A stretch of DNA of 37,926 nucleotides, taken from positions 375,053-412,978 of the forward strand of contig PFBV01000003.1 in NCBI GenBank assembly GCA_002778465.1. Reading direction: 5' to 3'. Position 1 is the stretch's first letter, and each line of letters begins with the position of its first letter. Both the position numbers and the translations under genes were made by a program. The notes below the pieces were generated by a model that saw only the letters and a program-made list of their open reading frames with translations, was not told where the DNA came from and searched no databases. Source of the DNA: Candidatus Magasanikbacteria bacterium CG10_big_fil_rev_8_21_14_0_10_36_32. Its GTDB lineage: Bacteria; Patescibacteriota; Patescibacteriia; Magasanikbacterales; GWA2-37-8. Shown here piece by piece: positions 15,739-21,804 of the stretch.

Positions 15739-15767
15739 TTGACAAAAGTTTGAAAATGTGGTATACT
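15739..15767 (+). promoter_or_regulatory. Strong promoter of GC-rich unit 2
   Basis: TTGACA (15739-15744), 17-bp spacer, TATACT (15762-15767). Divergent from the rpmF promoter with only 16 bp between the two -35 boxes. Confidence 0.88.
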
Positions 15768-15774
15768 ACTTTGT

Positions 15775-16001
15775 TATGAAATAATGAACGAAAGAGGAAT
15801 AATGGCTTAAATTAGACAAAATAACAGTTTTTGCTCATTAAAAATAAGGGTTTTGCGTTCAAAAAAGGGCTGAATGTGCTAGAGATTCCAGTTTTTGGCT
15901 GAATCTATTGAAAAGTTTTAAAGTACCAGTCCTTTTTTGAGCGCATTGCTCAATCATTTTCCCTGACCCGCAGGGTAAGGCGGGATTTTTTGGAGGATAC
16001 C
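15775..16001 (+). promoter_or_regulatory. Long folded leader with attenuator-like hairpin
   Basis: The 225-nt leader holds three parts. First, a mini-ORF MNERGIMA (ATG 15784) containing an SD-preceded ATG-GCT-TAA. Second, a 90-nt hairpin: 15855-15872 pairs with 15927-15944 over 18 bp (two wobbles), with an inner stem 15883-15906. Third, just before the gene, CCCGC/GCGGG (15967-15984) followed by ATTTTTT looks like an intrinsic terminator overlapping the GGAGG ribosome site, and an upstream CCCTG/CAGGG pairing (15961-15975) would compete with it. This is the layout of transcription attenuation, seen only in sequence. Confidence 0.6.
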
Positions 16002-16490
16002 ATGTCTACCGAGAAGCAGAATGTTCAGGGTTCCGAGAAGTCGAAGTTCGAGCAGGTGACCTGTGTCGCTTGCGGGAAGTCGTTCGACGGCGACCCCGAC
16101 CGGATGTGGCTGATGCCGCTCTCGGTCATCGAGCAGTCCATCCGCAAGGTCGAGGGTTTCGAGCGCTGGGCCAGACCGGAGGACCTGAAGAAGCACGCCA
16201 TGTGCGGCCAGTGCGGCCACCTGGTGCGCGAAACGGGCGGCAAGACCTACAGGCTCTCGGCCACCATGAAGATCGTGGTCGAGCGCAAGGTCAAGGCCGA
16301 GGAAAAGCGTCGGGCGAGGGCGGAGGCGAATTCCGTGGCAGAGCGCGAGGCAGCGAAGGTCAAGATCGGCCAGCTCTACAACCTCGAACTCAGCCAGGAA
16401 CGGAACAAGGGCCGCTTCACCGGCAAGAAGAAGGTGAAGGTCGACCGCGCGGAAGAGTGCGGCGACGACACCAACGACGGCCAGGAGTAG
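16002..16490 (+). CDS. GC-rich zinc-ribbon hypothetical protein
   Basis: A 162-residue protein. Two CxxC pairs form a zinc site: CVACGKSF near the N-terminus and CGQCGHLV about 50 residues later, with a helical insert carrying DRMWLMPLSVIEQS between them. Then a basic helical coiled coil (VERKVKAEEKRRARAEANS) and a lysine-rich, acidic tail. GC content is far above the surroundings: line 16141-16200 has 39 of 60 G+C. ATG 16002 follows GGAGG by 6 nt. No family is recognised; nucleic-acid binding is a fair guess from the zinc ribbon and basic helix. It is one of two such GC-rich outlier genes in the window. Confidence 0.75.
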   Translation: MSTEKQNVQGSEKSKFEQVTCVACGKSFDGDPDRMWLMPLSVIEQSIRKVEGFERWARPEDLKKHAMCGQCGHLVRETGGKTYRLSATMKIVVERKVKAEEKRRARAEANSVAEREAAKVKIGQLYNLELSQERNKGRFTGKKKVKVDRAEECGDDTNDGQE

Positions 16491-16536
16491 TTCTATTCCA
16501 CAAGGGCGCGCGCGGCGGAAACGGTCGGTATTCAAG

Positions 16537-16721
16537 AATCTCTTGACGAAAGAGTGTGTAGCTCTCGCAAAAAGAGATTGAATGAGGTGTGTTAGTGCCT
16601 TTCCTCTGACGTTCTTTACATCACCGGCCACATAACCCGTGGCACTATGATCGTGTACGATCCGAATTCTCAACGTAATTGAGATGCGATGACCGGGCGC
16701 ATGAACCCCGGTCTTTTTTTT
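16537..16721 (+). ncRNA. Serial hairpins and terminator, 3' region of GC-rich unit 2
   Basis: After the zinc-ribbon gene come stems in series: AATCTCTT/AAGAGATT (about 16538-16579), GCCAC/GTGGC around ATAACCC, GATCGT/ACGATC, TCTCAA/TTGAGA, and a terminator GACCGGG/CCCGGTC (16691-16713) with eight T. No frame in it is coding. No promoter is visible inside, so it is either a long structured 3' UTR or a small RNA released from it. Confidence 0.5.
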
Positions 16722-16761
16722 ATTCAAAAATTATTTTTCAAGGTTGGTTTCTCTGTGTATC

Positions 16762-16790
16762 TTTACAAGTTGCCGCAAAAGATGTATAGT
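16762..16790 (+). promoter_or_regulatory. Promoter of small membrane protein gene
   Basis: TTTACA, 17-bp spacer, TATAGT. Leader of about 50 nt to an AAAGGAG ribosome site. Confidence 0.65.
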
Positions 16791-16846
16791 TCAAGGTGGA
16801 TTCATTGTTAATTCTGGATAAAGACAAGCGAACAAAGGAGTCCATA

Positions 16847-17176
16847 ATGCGTTCTTTCAAAAAAATATGGATTTGGGGACAAATAGTTTCAGCTGCCATT
16901 TCAGTCGTTTACGGAATTGTTAATATTATAGCCGGCATTATTTGTTTTTTTTATCAAGAAACTGTCATTACCATTATTTCTTCCGGTTTGTATCAAAAAG
17001 CTGTTTCAGTAATTAGCGACATTTATCCGTCTCTTTATTTTCCGATGTCTAATGCGGATACAATGCAAATTTTTCTTGTGATTGAATCAATCGTGATGGG
17101 AGTATTTAATCTTTGGTTGGCTTGGTTGATATGGAAAAAAATCGGTAAAAAATTTTTTAAACCCCATTTTACATAA
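16847..17176 (+). CDS. Small membrane protein of unknown function
   Basis: About 109 residues. ATG 16847 is chosen because AAAGGAG sits 8 nt upstream; an in-frame TTG-type start at 16796 is less likely. Two predicted membrane helices: VSAAISVVYGIVNIIAGIIC near the N-terminus and IFLVIESIVMGVFNLWLAWL near the C-terminus, joined by a loop with YPSLYFPMSN. The tail is Lys/Phe-rich. No family recognised. It has its own promoter and a GGCGCG/CGCGCC terminator at 17183-17213. Confidence 0.65.
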   Translation: MRSFKKIWIWGQIVSAAISVVYGIVNIIAGIICFFYQETVITIISSGLYQKAVSVISDIYPSLYFPMSNADTMQIFLVIESIVMGVFNLWLAWLIWKKIGKKFFKPHFT

Positions 17177-17182
17177 AATTAT

Positions 17183-17213
17183 GGCGCGTTTTTGGAAACA
17201 AGCGCGCCTTTTT
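17183..17213 (+). terminator. Intrinsic terminator
   Basis: GGCGCG pairs with CGCGCC around a 14-nt loop, followed by TTTTT. Confidence 0.75.
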
Positions 17214-17285
17214 GTTACTCGTTAAATTTGAAGTTTACCATTGATTTATTCATTGTTTTACGGTAAAATACGGTAGATTATACTT

Positions 17286-18284
17286 ATGGAAATTAAAAAA
17301 ATAGATAATAAAGAGACTTGGAATAATTGGTTGAAAAAAATTTCTCAGCCGTCTTTTACCCAATCATTTGAGTGGGGTGATATTTTGTTGCAAGAAGGAA
17401 AAGAAGTGGAAAGATTAGTTTTGGTGGATAATGGAGAAATTGTTGCGGCAGTTTTGATTGAGTATCATAATTTGCCGTTTGGTTGGCGTTATGCGTTTTG
17501 TCCGAAAGGGCCGGTGGTAAGTGAAAAATTAAAAACTGAAATTTTAAAAGTTTTTCAGTCTGCAGGTAGTTATTTAAAAGATAAAAAATGTTTATTTTTT
17601 AGATTTGAATTAGATAATGATTTTAAATTTACTGTTTCTGATTTATTGCTTAAAAAAGCGCCAGATATTAATCCGCGAGCGACAGTGATTTTAAATTTAA
17701 AACAGAGCGACGAAGAATTGCTTGCAAAAATGCATTCCAAAACCCGCTATAATATTAATTTAGCGGAGCGTAAAAATTTGCGGGTGAGCGAAGAAAAAAA
17801 TTTTTTAGTTTTTATAAAATTAATGTCAGACACGGCTAAACGCGACGATTTCCGTTTGCATCAAATGGAACATTATAAAAAAGTGTTAGCTTCGCCGCTG
17901 ACAAAACAAATTACAATTTATAATGACGAACAGGCGATTGCGGTGGGTGTGTTTGTCGGTTTTGGCAATACCTTTACATATTTGTACGGCGCTTCTGACT
18001 ATGATAGTCGTCAGTTGATGGCGCCATATTTAATACAGTGGCAGGGAATAAAAATAGGACGGGAATCCGGGTATGATTTTTATGATTTTTTTGGTATCGC
18101 TCCAACCAAAGAAGCAGATGGAGAATTTAAATATGACAAAAAACATCAGTATGCCGGTGTAACTAGATTTAAGTTAGGATTTGGCGGTTTACCAAAAGAA
18201 AGCGCCGGAACAATAGATATGATTTTATTGCCAACGAAATACAAAATATATAAATTAATGAGAAAAATCAGAAGAATATTTTAA
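17286..18284 (+). CDS. FemAB/FemX-family peptidyltransferase
   Basis: A 332-residue tandem-GNAT-fold protein of the FemAB family, which adds amino acids from aminoacyl-tRNA to the lipid II stem peptide. Typical segments: FTQSFEWGDILLQEG near the start, LLAKMHSKTRYNINLAERK in the middle, RDDFRLHQMEHYKKV, and YLYGASDYDSRQLMAPYLIQ, then DFFGIAP and KYDKKHQYAGVTRFKLGFGG at the end. It probably builds the peptidoglycan interpeptide bridge. It lies 3 nt before a tRNA-Arg gene and may share its transcript. Confidence 0.9.
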   Translation: MEIKKIDNKETWNNWLKKISQPSFTQSFEWGDILLQEGKEVERLVLVDNGEIVAAVLIEYHNLPFGWRYAFCPKGPVVSEKLKTEILKVFQSAGSYLKDKKCLFFRFELDNDFKFTVSDLLLKKAPDINPRATVILNLKQSDEELLAKMHSKTRYNINLAERKNLRVSEEKNFLVFIKLMSDTAKRDDFRLHQMEHYKKVLASPLTKQITIYNDEQAIAVGVFVGFGNTFTYLYGASDYDSRQLMAPYLIQWQGIKIGRESGYDFYDFFGIAPTKEADGEFKYDKKHQYAGVTRFKLGFGGLPKESAGTIDMILLPTKYKIYKLMRKIRRIF

Positions 18285-18287
18285 ACC

Positions 18288-18359
18288 GTCCTCGTAGTCC
18301 AATGGATAGAATATCTCCCTCCGAAGGAGAAGATGCGCGTTCGATTCGCGCCGAGGGCA
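18288..18359 (+). tRNA. tRNA-Arg (anticodon CCG)
   Basis: Acceptor GTCCTCG/CGAGGGC, D-arm AGTCCAATGGATAGAAT, anticodon loop CTCCGAA, T-arm GCGCGTTCGATTCGCGC. No CCA encoded. Starts 3 nt after the femX-like stop. Confidence 0.93.
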
Positions 18360-18367
18360 CAGAAGTC

Positions 18368-18396
18368 TTGACTTTTTCTCTGAAATATAGTACAAT
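18368..18396 (+). promoter_or_regulatory. Promoter of the tRNA-Glu/GIY-YIG locus
   Basis: TTGACT (18368-18373), 17-bp spacer, TACAAT (18391-18396). It lies 20 nt before the first base of the tRNA-Glu fragment, the spacing expected for the native tRNA-Glu promoter. The intact tRNA is now 332 nt away. Confidence 0.8.
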
Positions 18397-18415
18397 GCGT
18401 CAGTAAAGTTTTAAT

Positions 18416-18482
18416 GGCCCCATCGTCTAATGGTTAGTGCCGATGTAAAATCGGCATCCCGACCTTGCGTCGGGAGACACCA
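18416..18482 (+). pseudogene. tRNA-Glu 5' fragment, interrupted by double hairpin
   Basis: The first 22 nt (18416-18437) are identical to the 5' end of the intact tRNA-Glu at 18728. After the 38-bp double hairpin, GACACCA (18476-18482) continues the match exactly where it broke off. The fragment therefore covers 29 nt of tRNA-Glu (acceptor 5' strand, D-arm, start of the anticodon stem), split cleanly by an insertion in the D-arm. It cannot fold as a tRNA. Confidence 0.85.
18438..18475 (+). repeat. 38-bp double-hairpin element, copy 2 (inside tRNA-Glu fragment)
   Basis: First hairpin TGCCGAT/ATCGGCA with loop GTAAA; second TCCCGAC/GTCGGGA with loop CTTGC. The second half is identical to the copy at 257-294. 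In the first half, G2-C18 here is C2-G18 there, and an A-T pair here is a G-T wobble there, which keeps the stem intact. Removing the 38 bp restores the tRNA sequence without gain or loss, so the insertion made no target duplication that remains visible. Confidence 0.85.
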
Positions 18483-18490
18483 TATTAAAT

Positions 18491-18742
18491 ATGTCTTTTA
18501 CTTACATCTTAAAAACTTCTTGTGACGATTATTATATAGGAAGTACAGATGATATAACACAAAGATTAAAGGCACACAATGCTGGAAAAGTAAAAAGCAC
18601 CAAAAGTAAATTGCCGATCAGATTAGTTTTTAAGGAATACTATCATACAAAATCAGAAGCCCAAAAGAAAGAATATAAAATAAAAAATTGGAAAAGTAAA
18701 AAAATGATAGAAAAATTAATAGAACTTGGCCCCATCGTCTAA
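18491..18742 (+). CDS. Stand-alone GIY-YIG endonuclease
   Basis: An 83-residue single-domain GIY-YIG nuclease of the UvrC-N/YhbQ type. The signature is present as TYILKTSCDDYYIGSTDD (residues 3-20), followed by RLKAHNAGKVKSTKSKLP, KEYYHTKSEAQKKEYKIK and KKMIEKLIEL. The catalytic Tyr, Arg, His and Glu positions all look present. The C-terminal residues GPIV and the stop codon TAA are read from the first bases of the intact tRNA-Glu gene, so the gene overlaps the tRNA by 15 nt. No good ribosome site is visible. It lies between a duplicated tRNA-Glu 5' end and the intact tRNA, suggesting homing-type insertion. Confidence 0.88.
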   Translation: MSFTYILKTSCDDYYIGSTDDITQRLKAHNAGKVKSTKSKLPIRLVFKEYYHTKSEAQKKEYKIKNWKSKKMIEKLIELGPIV

Positions 18743-18799
18743 TGGTTAGGACACCACGCTTTCAATGTGGTAATACGGGTTCGATTCCCGTTGGGGCTA
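18728..18799 (+). tRNA. tRNA-Glu (anticodon TTC)
   Basis: Acceptor GGCCCCA/TGGGGCT (G-U first pair), D-arm GTCTAATGGTTAGGAC, anticodon loop CTTTCAA on a CCACG/TGTGG stem, T-arm CGGGTTCGATTCCCG. No CCA encoded. Its natural promoter is separated from it by the GIY-YIG unit. Confidence 0.95.
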
Positions 18800-18851
18800 C
18801 ACAATTGGACAGGTTCAAGTGACCGAGAGGGTTCTTGAACGTTTGGTCATC

Positions 18852-18878
18852 AAAAAGACGGCTTCTGGCCGTCTTTTT
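18852..18878. terminator. Bidirectional terminator between tRNA-Glu and CBASS operon
   Basis: AAAAAGACGGC pairs with GCCGTCTTTTT around TTCTG. It can stop the tRNA-Glu transcript (plus) and the CBASS operon (minus). A second stem, GTTCAAG/CTTGAAC, lies at 18814-18840. Confidence 0.88.
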
Positions 18879-18909
18879 GATTAAATTTATGTTACCATTT
18901 TACTCTAGT

Positions 18910-19533
18910 TTAGAAGTGTCCTATTCTGTCTTTGTTTTCAAGAGCACACACTATTTTACCGTAAGTTCCTCTCTCTCGCGAATCATTATAATATGATCCT
19001 TCCAGCCTTTGAATATCATCTTTAAGCAAATTAAGCATTGCACAACCTTCATGCATTCTCATGTCAATATCCGTAGACATTGTGCGAGGAGTATTTCTGT
19101 ATATATAATTTAACGTCCACCCACCGTGTTCATTTTTTATCAGATTAGCCAGCGCACTGTATGAAGATGATCTCTCTGTAAATAGACTCAAGGAAACATT
19201 CAACAGTGTCTGTCTTATTTCGATCACTGTCGGATATTTTTGTCCACCATTAACGCTTGATTCGATTTCGCCACGATAGCGACCATTTATGTTGGGTACC
19301 CGGTGAATAAATTTAAATGGCCAGATTCGCCAAAGTGCAGACTCGTAGATAAAAAAGAGAAATACTATGATAACAATAGTAGTGGGTGCTTGAATTACGC
19401 CCCACACTGCCAGTTGTTTTATTGCGGACCAAGATGCTTGTTCAAGACCTGATTGCAGCAGGTTGGCCAACCAGACTGCAGGTATCAAGGCGACGAGTAC
19501 AAAGTAAATATAAAATTTAAAATTAATTTTCAT
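18910..19533 (-). CDS. Cap15-like CBASS effector (2TM + beta-barrel)
   Basis: A 207-residue protein with two N-terminal membrane helices (about 6-26 and 42-65) followed by a beta-strand-rich domain starting at NINGRYRGEIESS. The strand pattern VIEIRQTLLNVSLSLFTERS, SSYSALANL, LNYIYRNTPR, MHEGCAMLNL and RLEGSYYNDSRERGTYG matches the SMODS-associated 2TM beta-strand-rich effector (Cap15). Cap15 proteins bind the cyclic nucleotide made by a partner CD-NTase and disrupt the inner membrane (family knowledge). The gene starts 3 nt after the CD-NTase stop, so the two are translationally coupled. Confidence 0.85.
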   Translation of the reverse strand: MKINFKFYIYFVLVALIPAVWLANLLQSGLEQASWSAIKQLAVWGVIQAPTTIVIIVFLFFIYESALWRIWPFKFIHRVPNINGRYRGEIESSVNGGQKYPTVIEIRQTLLNVSLSLFTERSSSYSALANLIKNEHGGWTLNYIYRNTPRTMSTDIDMRMHEGCAMLNLLKDDIQRLEGSYYNDSRERGTYGKIVCALENKDRIGHF

Positions 19534-19536
19534 ACT

Positions 19537-20418
19537 TTAAATGTTAAATGCTCTTTTCCAGTTTTCAGTAGCTCCAATCACCGTGGTCTCTCTTAACGCA
19601 TGCAGGACATAATTATTAGACTCTTGAAGCCGCTGCAAAAATTGATTTCTCTCAGAGGTACCCCAATTTGCTCCGATATCTTCCTGACGACAAACACTTG
19701 GCAAACGCATTGGTAAAACATTACACTGGCAAAGTTTTTGTATTATTGCGTCAGCAATAATATAAAAACCAATCCCGTAGTCATCTCTAAAATTGCTTGT
19801 TTCAACATCATGAACCAGGGCCTCGGTCTTGAAGGAAGATATTATGTTATTATCCGGAAAATGGTTTTTCACCCAATTTTTAAACATACGCACTACGGGT
19901 TTGTATTTTCCGTCGGTAAGATCATTTTTTTGGATGCCATTCTCATAATGATCGCGGGGATAATTTATTTTTTCTCGTCCATCCCGAAAAGAATAAACAG
20001 CAATCGGATCAACAAGATGATCTTGGCCGATCTGGACAGCAGGAACGACGTCGGCATTAAAAGTGCCTCGTATTTTTATACACTTATCACCGCGTGTAAC
20101 AGTCCAAGTATATCTTGTTTGGCTTCTTAATTTTCGTTCAATCTCTGAAAAAATATCCTCCCAAGGTATTGATTGTTCAAAATGCATGGAAGAAAAAGTT
20201 CCGCTATAAGTAGTCAAACGAACAGCAACAATATCGACGTCATTTATATCTGAAATTGCCGTATCATTTTTGTAGGAACCTTGAAGAAAAGTGTGATGGG
20301 TATTACTAAGCAATTCCTGGATATAATTTTGAAGATTCGCAACCTGAGTAGTCTTCGTTGGTGATGGTCCTTTGACAAGGGGTTCGATTAAGTCAGATGG
20401 AATATTATGAATAGGCAT
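19537..20418 (-). CDS. CD-NTase (CBASS nucleotide cyclase)
   Basis: A 293-residue nucleotidyltransferase of the OAS1/cGAS-like CD-NTase family, which senses phage and makes a cyclic oligonucleotide. The active-site motif GSYKNDTAISDINDVDIV has the GS at residues 47-48 and acidic Asp60 and Asp62; the third acidic residue fits Asp123 in FNADVVPA. A helical C-terminal half with YPRDHYENG and KPVVRMFKNW follows as in the family. It is adjacent to the Cap15-like effector, with no Cap2/Cap3 ubiquitin-like genes, so the operon is a minimal type I CBASS. The product nucleotide cannot be predicted. Confidence 0.9.
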   Translation of the reverse strand: MPIHNIPSDLIEPLVKGPSPTKTTQVANLQNYIQELLSNTHHTFLQGSYKNDTAISDINDVDIVAVRLTTYSGTFSSMHFEQSIPWEDIFSEIERKLRSQTRYTWTVTRGDKCIKIRGTFNADVVPAVQIGQDHLVDPIAVYSFRDGREKINYPRDHYENGIQKNDLTDGKYKPVVRMFKNWVKNHFPDNNIISSFKTEALVHDVETSNFRDDYGIGFYIIADAIIQKLCQCNVLPMRLPSVCRQEDIGANWGTSERNQFLQRLQESNNYVLHALRETTVIGATENWKRAFNI

Positions 20419-20484
20419 AGTTTAATAATTTAAGGTTTAAGTTTATTATTTTATGAACAGTTTTTTAATATGTGCACTAATATA

Positions 20485-20718
20485 TTAAAATCTGGTATCC
20501 TTGGTGTTGTGCGGATCGTTCCCGTAAGAGTCCGAGTCACGAATTTTTCCGTGTCGATCATGGATAACAACTTCGGCACGTTGATTGATTGCAATTTCTC
20601 GAGCAATTTCAATTGCTTCACCTTGCGTTTGTGTGTGTGCCGTATCTCTATTATTACCAGCACCCCGCACTGCCCACCCGTCGTCACGTCGGACAACATG
20701 TTGTTGATTCTTTGTCAT
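20485..20718 (-). CDS. DUF2188 domain protein
   Basis: A 77-residue protein with the DUF2188 pattern: QHVVRRDDGWAVRGAGNNRD, a TQGEAIEIAREIA helix, and AEVVIHDRHGKIRDSDSYGND. DUF2188 is a small domain of unknown role, often encoded beside mobile or defence genes. It lies 66 nt upstream of the CD-NTase on the same strand and is probably the first gene of that operon. The region has overlapping open frames on both strands; this one is chosen on the family match. Confidence 0.8.
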   Translation of the reverse strand: MTKNQQHVVRRDDGWAVRGAGNNRDTAHTQTQGEAIEIAREIAINQRAEVVIHDRHGKIRDSDSYGNDPHNTKDTRF

Positions 20719-20823
20719 ATTTTTGAGCTTTGTTTAACATAACCCCGATTGGCGGGGATATTTCTGTTAGAAATAAATTTTGAATATATTCTGACCTTTT
20801 AGTCCTTTAAGGATACGCCGGCA

Positions 20824-20852
20824 TTGACTTATTGTAAAGCCTAGGTTATGAT
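20824..20852 (+). promoter_or_regulatory. Promoter of the XRE-ImmA operon
   Basis: TTGACT, 17-bp spacer, TATGAT. The 20719-20823 stretch upstream holds a CCCCG/CGGGG hairpin (20743-20757) and no gene; minus-strand -10-like TATATT boxes there could serve the DUF2188-CBASS operon. Confidence 0.6.
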
Positions 20853-20859
20853 TACATTA

Positions 20860-20915
20860 TGTAAGCTGTACTTACACATGTTGCTTCCAGTAACAAATTG
20901 TAAGTTATGCTTACA
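20860..20915 (+). promoter_or_regulatory. Two palindromic operators, TGTAAG-N5-CTTACA
   Basis: TGTAAGCTGTACTTACA (20860-20876) and TGTAAGTTATGCTTACA (20899-20915) share the same half-sites with the same 5-bp spacer, 39 bp apart start to start. They sit between the promoter at 20824 and the XRE gene, the usual place for autoregulation. A looser TGTAA...TTACA pair at 20833-20856 may be a third site. Confidence 0.75.
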
Positions 20916-20959
20916 CTCCGTCCACATTGTTTAATTGCACTTAGTAGGTTATAATAAAT

Positions 20960-21298
20960 ATGAAAAATAAAAGTACCGAAAATGAAATTAAAAAAGAAAT
21001 TGGCGAAAACATCAAACGGATTAGGAGAAGTTTGCGTACATTCCTTAGTGCAGAAGTCATTGCAAAGAAATTAGGAATAAGCCGTGTCGCATTTACTCAA
21101 ATTGAAAATGGTCAAAATCATGTTACTGCCGTTACACTTTGGAAGTTGGCAACAATTTTTGGTTGCGACTTCAAAGATTTTTTCCCCACCATTCCGCAAG
21201 GTTTTGCTCTTAGTCAGAAAGACACTCAAGCTATTGGAGCAAAAGACAAGCACGCTCTTGATTGGGCTGTTAAACTCTTTGGAACTATAAAAAAGTAA
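20960..21298 (+). CDS. XRE-family transcriptional regulator
   Basis: A 112-residue HTH_3/XRE protein. The helix-turn-helix lies in RIRRSLRTFLSAEVIAKKLG and ISRVAFTQIENGQNHVTAVT, followed by LWKLATIFGCDFKDFFP. It is probably the repressor that binds the twin palindromes upstream. The stop lies 2 nt before the ImmA-type protease gene, forming a repressor-antirepressor pair. Divergent from the CBASS operon, so it may control that operon too (inference). Confidence 0.88.
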   Translation: MKNKSTENEIKKEIGENIKRIRRSLRTFLSAEVIAKKLGISRVAFTQIENGQNHVTAVTLWKLATIFGCDFKDFFPTIPQGFALSQKDTQAIGAKDKHALDWAVKLFGTIKK

Positions 21299-21300
21299 CT

Positions 21301-21798
21301 ATGTCAAGCATTATTATTCAGGCAAAGGTTCGAAAATTGCTTACTGATTTTGATGTGTCTCGGGCTCCTGTACCTGTTGAACAAATTGCCCAACAATTAG
21401 GTATTCAAGTTAGCTATGCACCCAGTACCGAATATTCTGGTATGCTTATTCGTACTGAAAGTGGAGAAGTTCTGATGGGAGTTAGCAGTGACGAAAGCCC
21501 CACAAGACGACGTTTTACAATTGCACACGAATTAGGACATTTTCATCTAGAAAAAAATAAGGTATCTATAGATTATAGAGGTAATTACCATGGATCAGAT
21601 AAACCAGCATCGGAAAAAAATGCAGATGACTTTGCCGCTAACTTATTAATGCCCCGATCATTTTTATCTAAAGATTTTCATCGAATATCTGGTGGAAAGT
21701 TGTTCTTAGAAGATCAACTTGTGGCTTTGGCAGAACTCTATCAAGTTAGTCGCGAAGCGATGATGTGGCGACTAAAAAATCTTAATCTGACTCCGTAA
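21301..21798 (+). CDS. ImmA/IrrE-family metallo-endopeptidase
   Basis: A 165-residue zinc protease of the ImmA/IrrE (COG2856) family. Zinc motif HELGHFHLE at residues 76-84, and the distal ASEKNADDFAANLLMP block supplies the third ligand. A short N-terminal VEQIAQQLGIQVSYAP segment is typical. Family members cleave a partner XRE repressor after DNA damage or another signal and so derepress mobile elements. Here the partner is encoded immediately upstream. The 3' end converges on the recombinase gene with 6 nt between. Confidence 0.9.
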   Translation: MSSIIIQAKVRKLLTDFDVSRAPVPVEQIAQQLGIQVSYAPSTEYSGMLIRTESGEVLMGVSSDESPTRRRFTIAHELGHFHLEKNKVSIDYRGNYHGSDKPASEKNADDFAANLLMPRSFLSKDFHRISGGKLFLEDQLVALAELYQVSREAMMWRLKNLNLTP

Positions 21799-21804
21799 AT
21801 GGTT

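Noticed and set aside
15954-16727. Long minus-strand open frame opposite the zinc-ribbon gene
   Set aside because: High GC removes stop codons on the other strand. The frame has no ribosome site, low-complexity Leu/Ala/Arg translation and crosses the plus-strand hairpins and terminator.
18416-18490. A second complete tRNA in front of the GIY-YIG gene
   Set aside because: No 3' acceptor strand or T-arm; the 38-bp insertion breaks the D-stem. It is a fragment.
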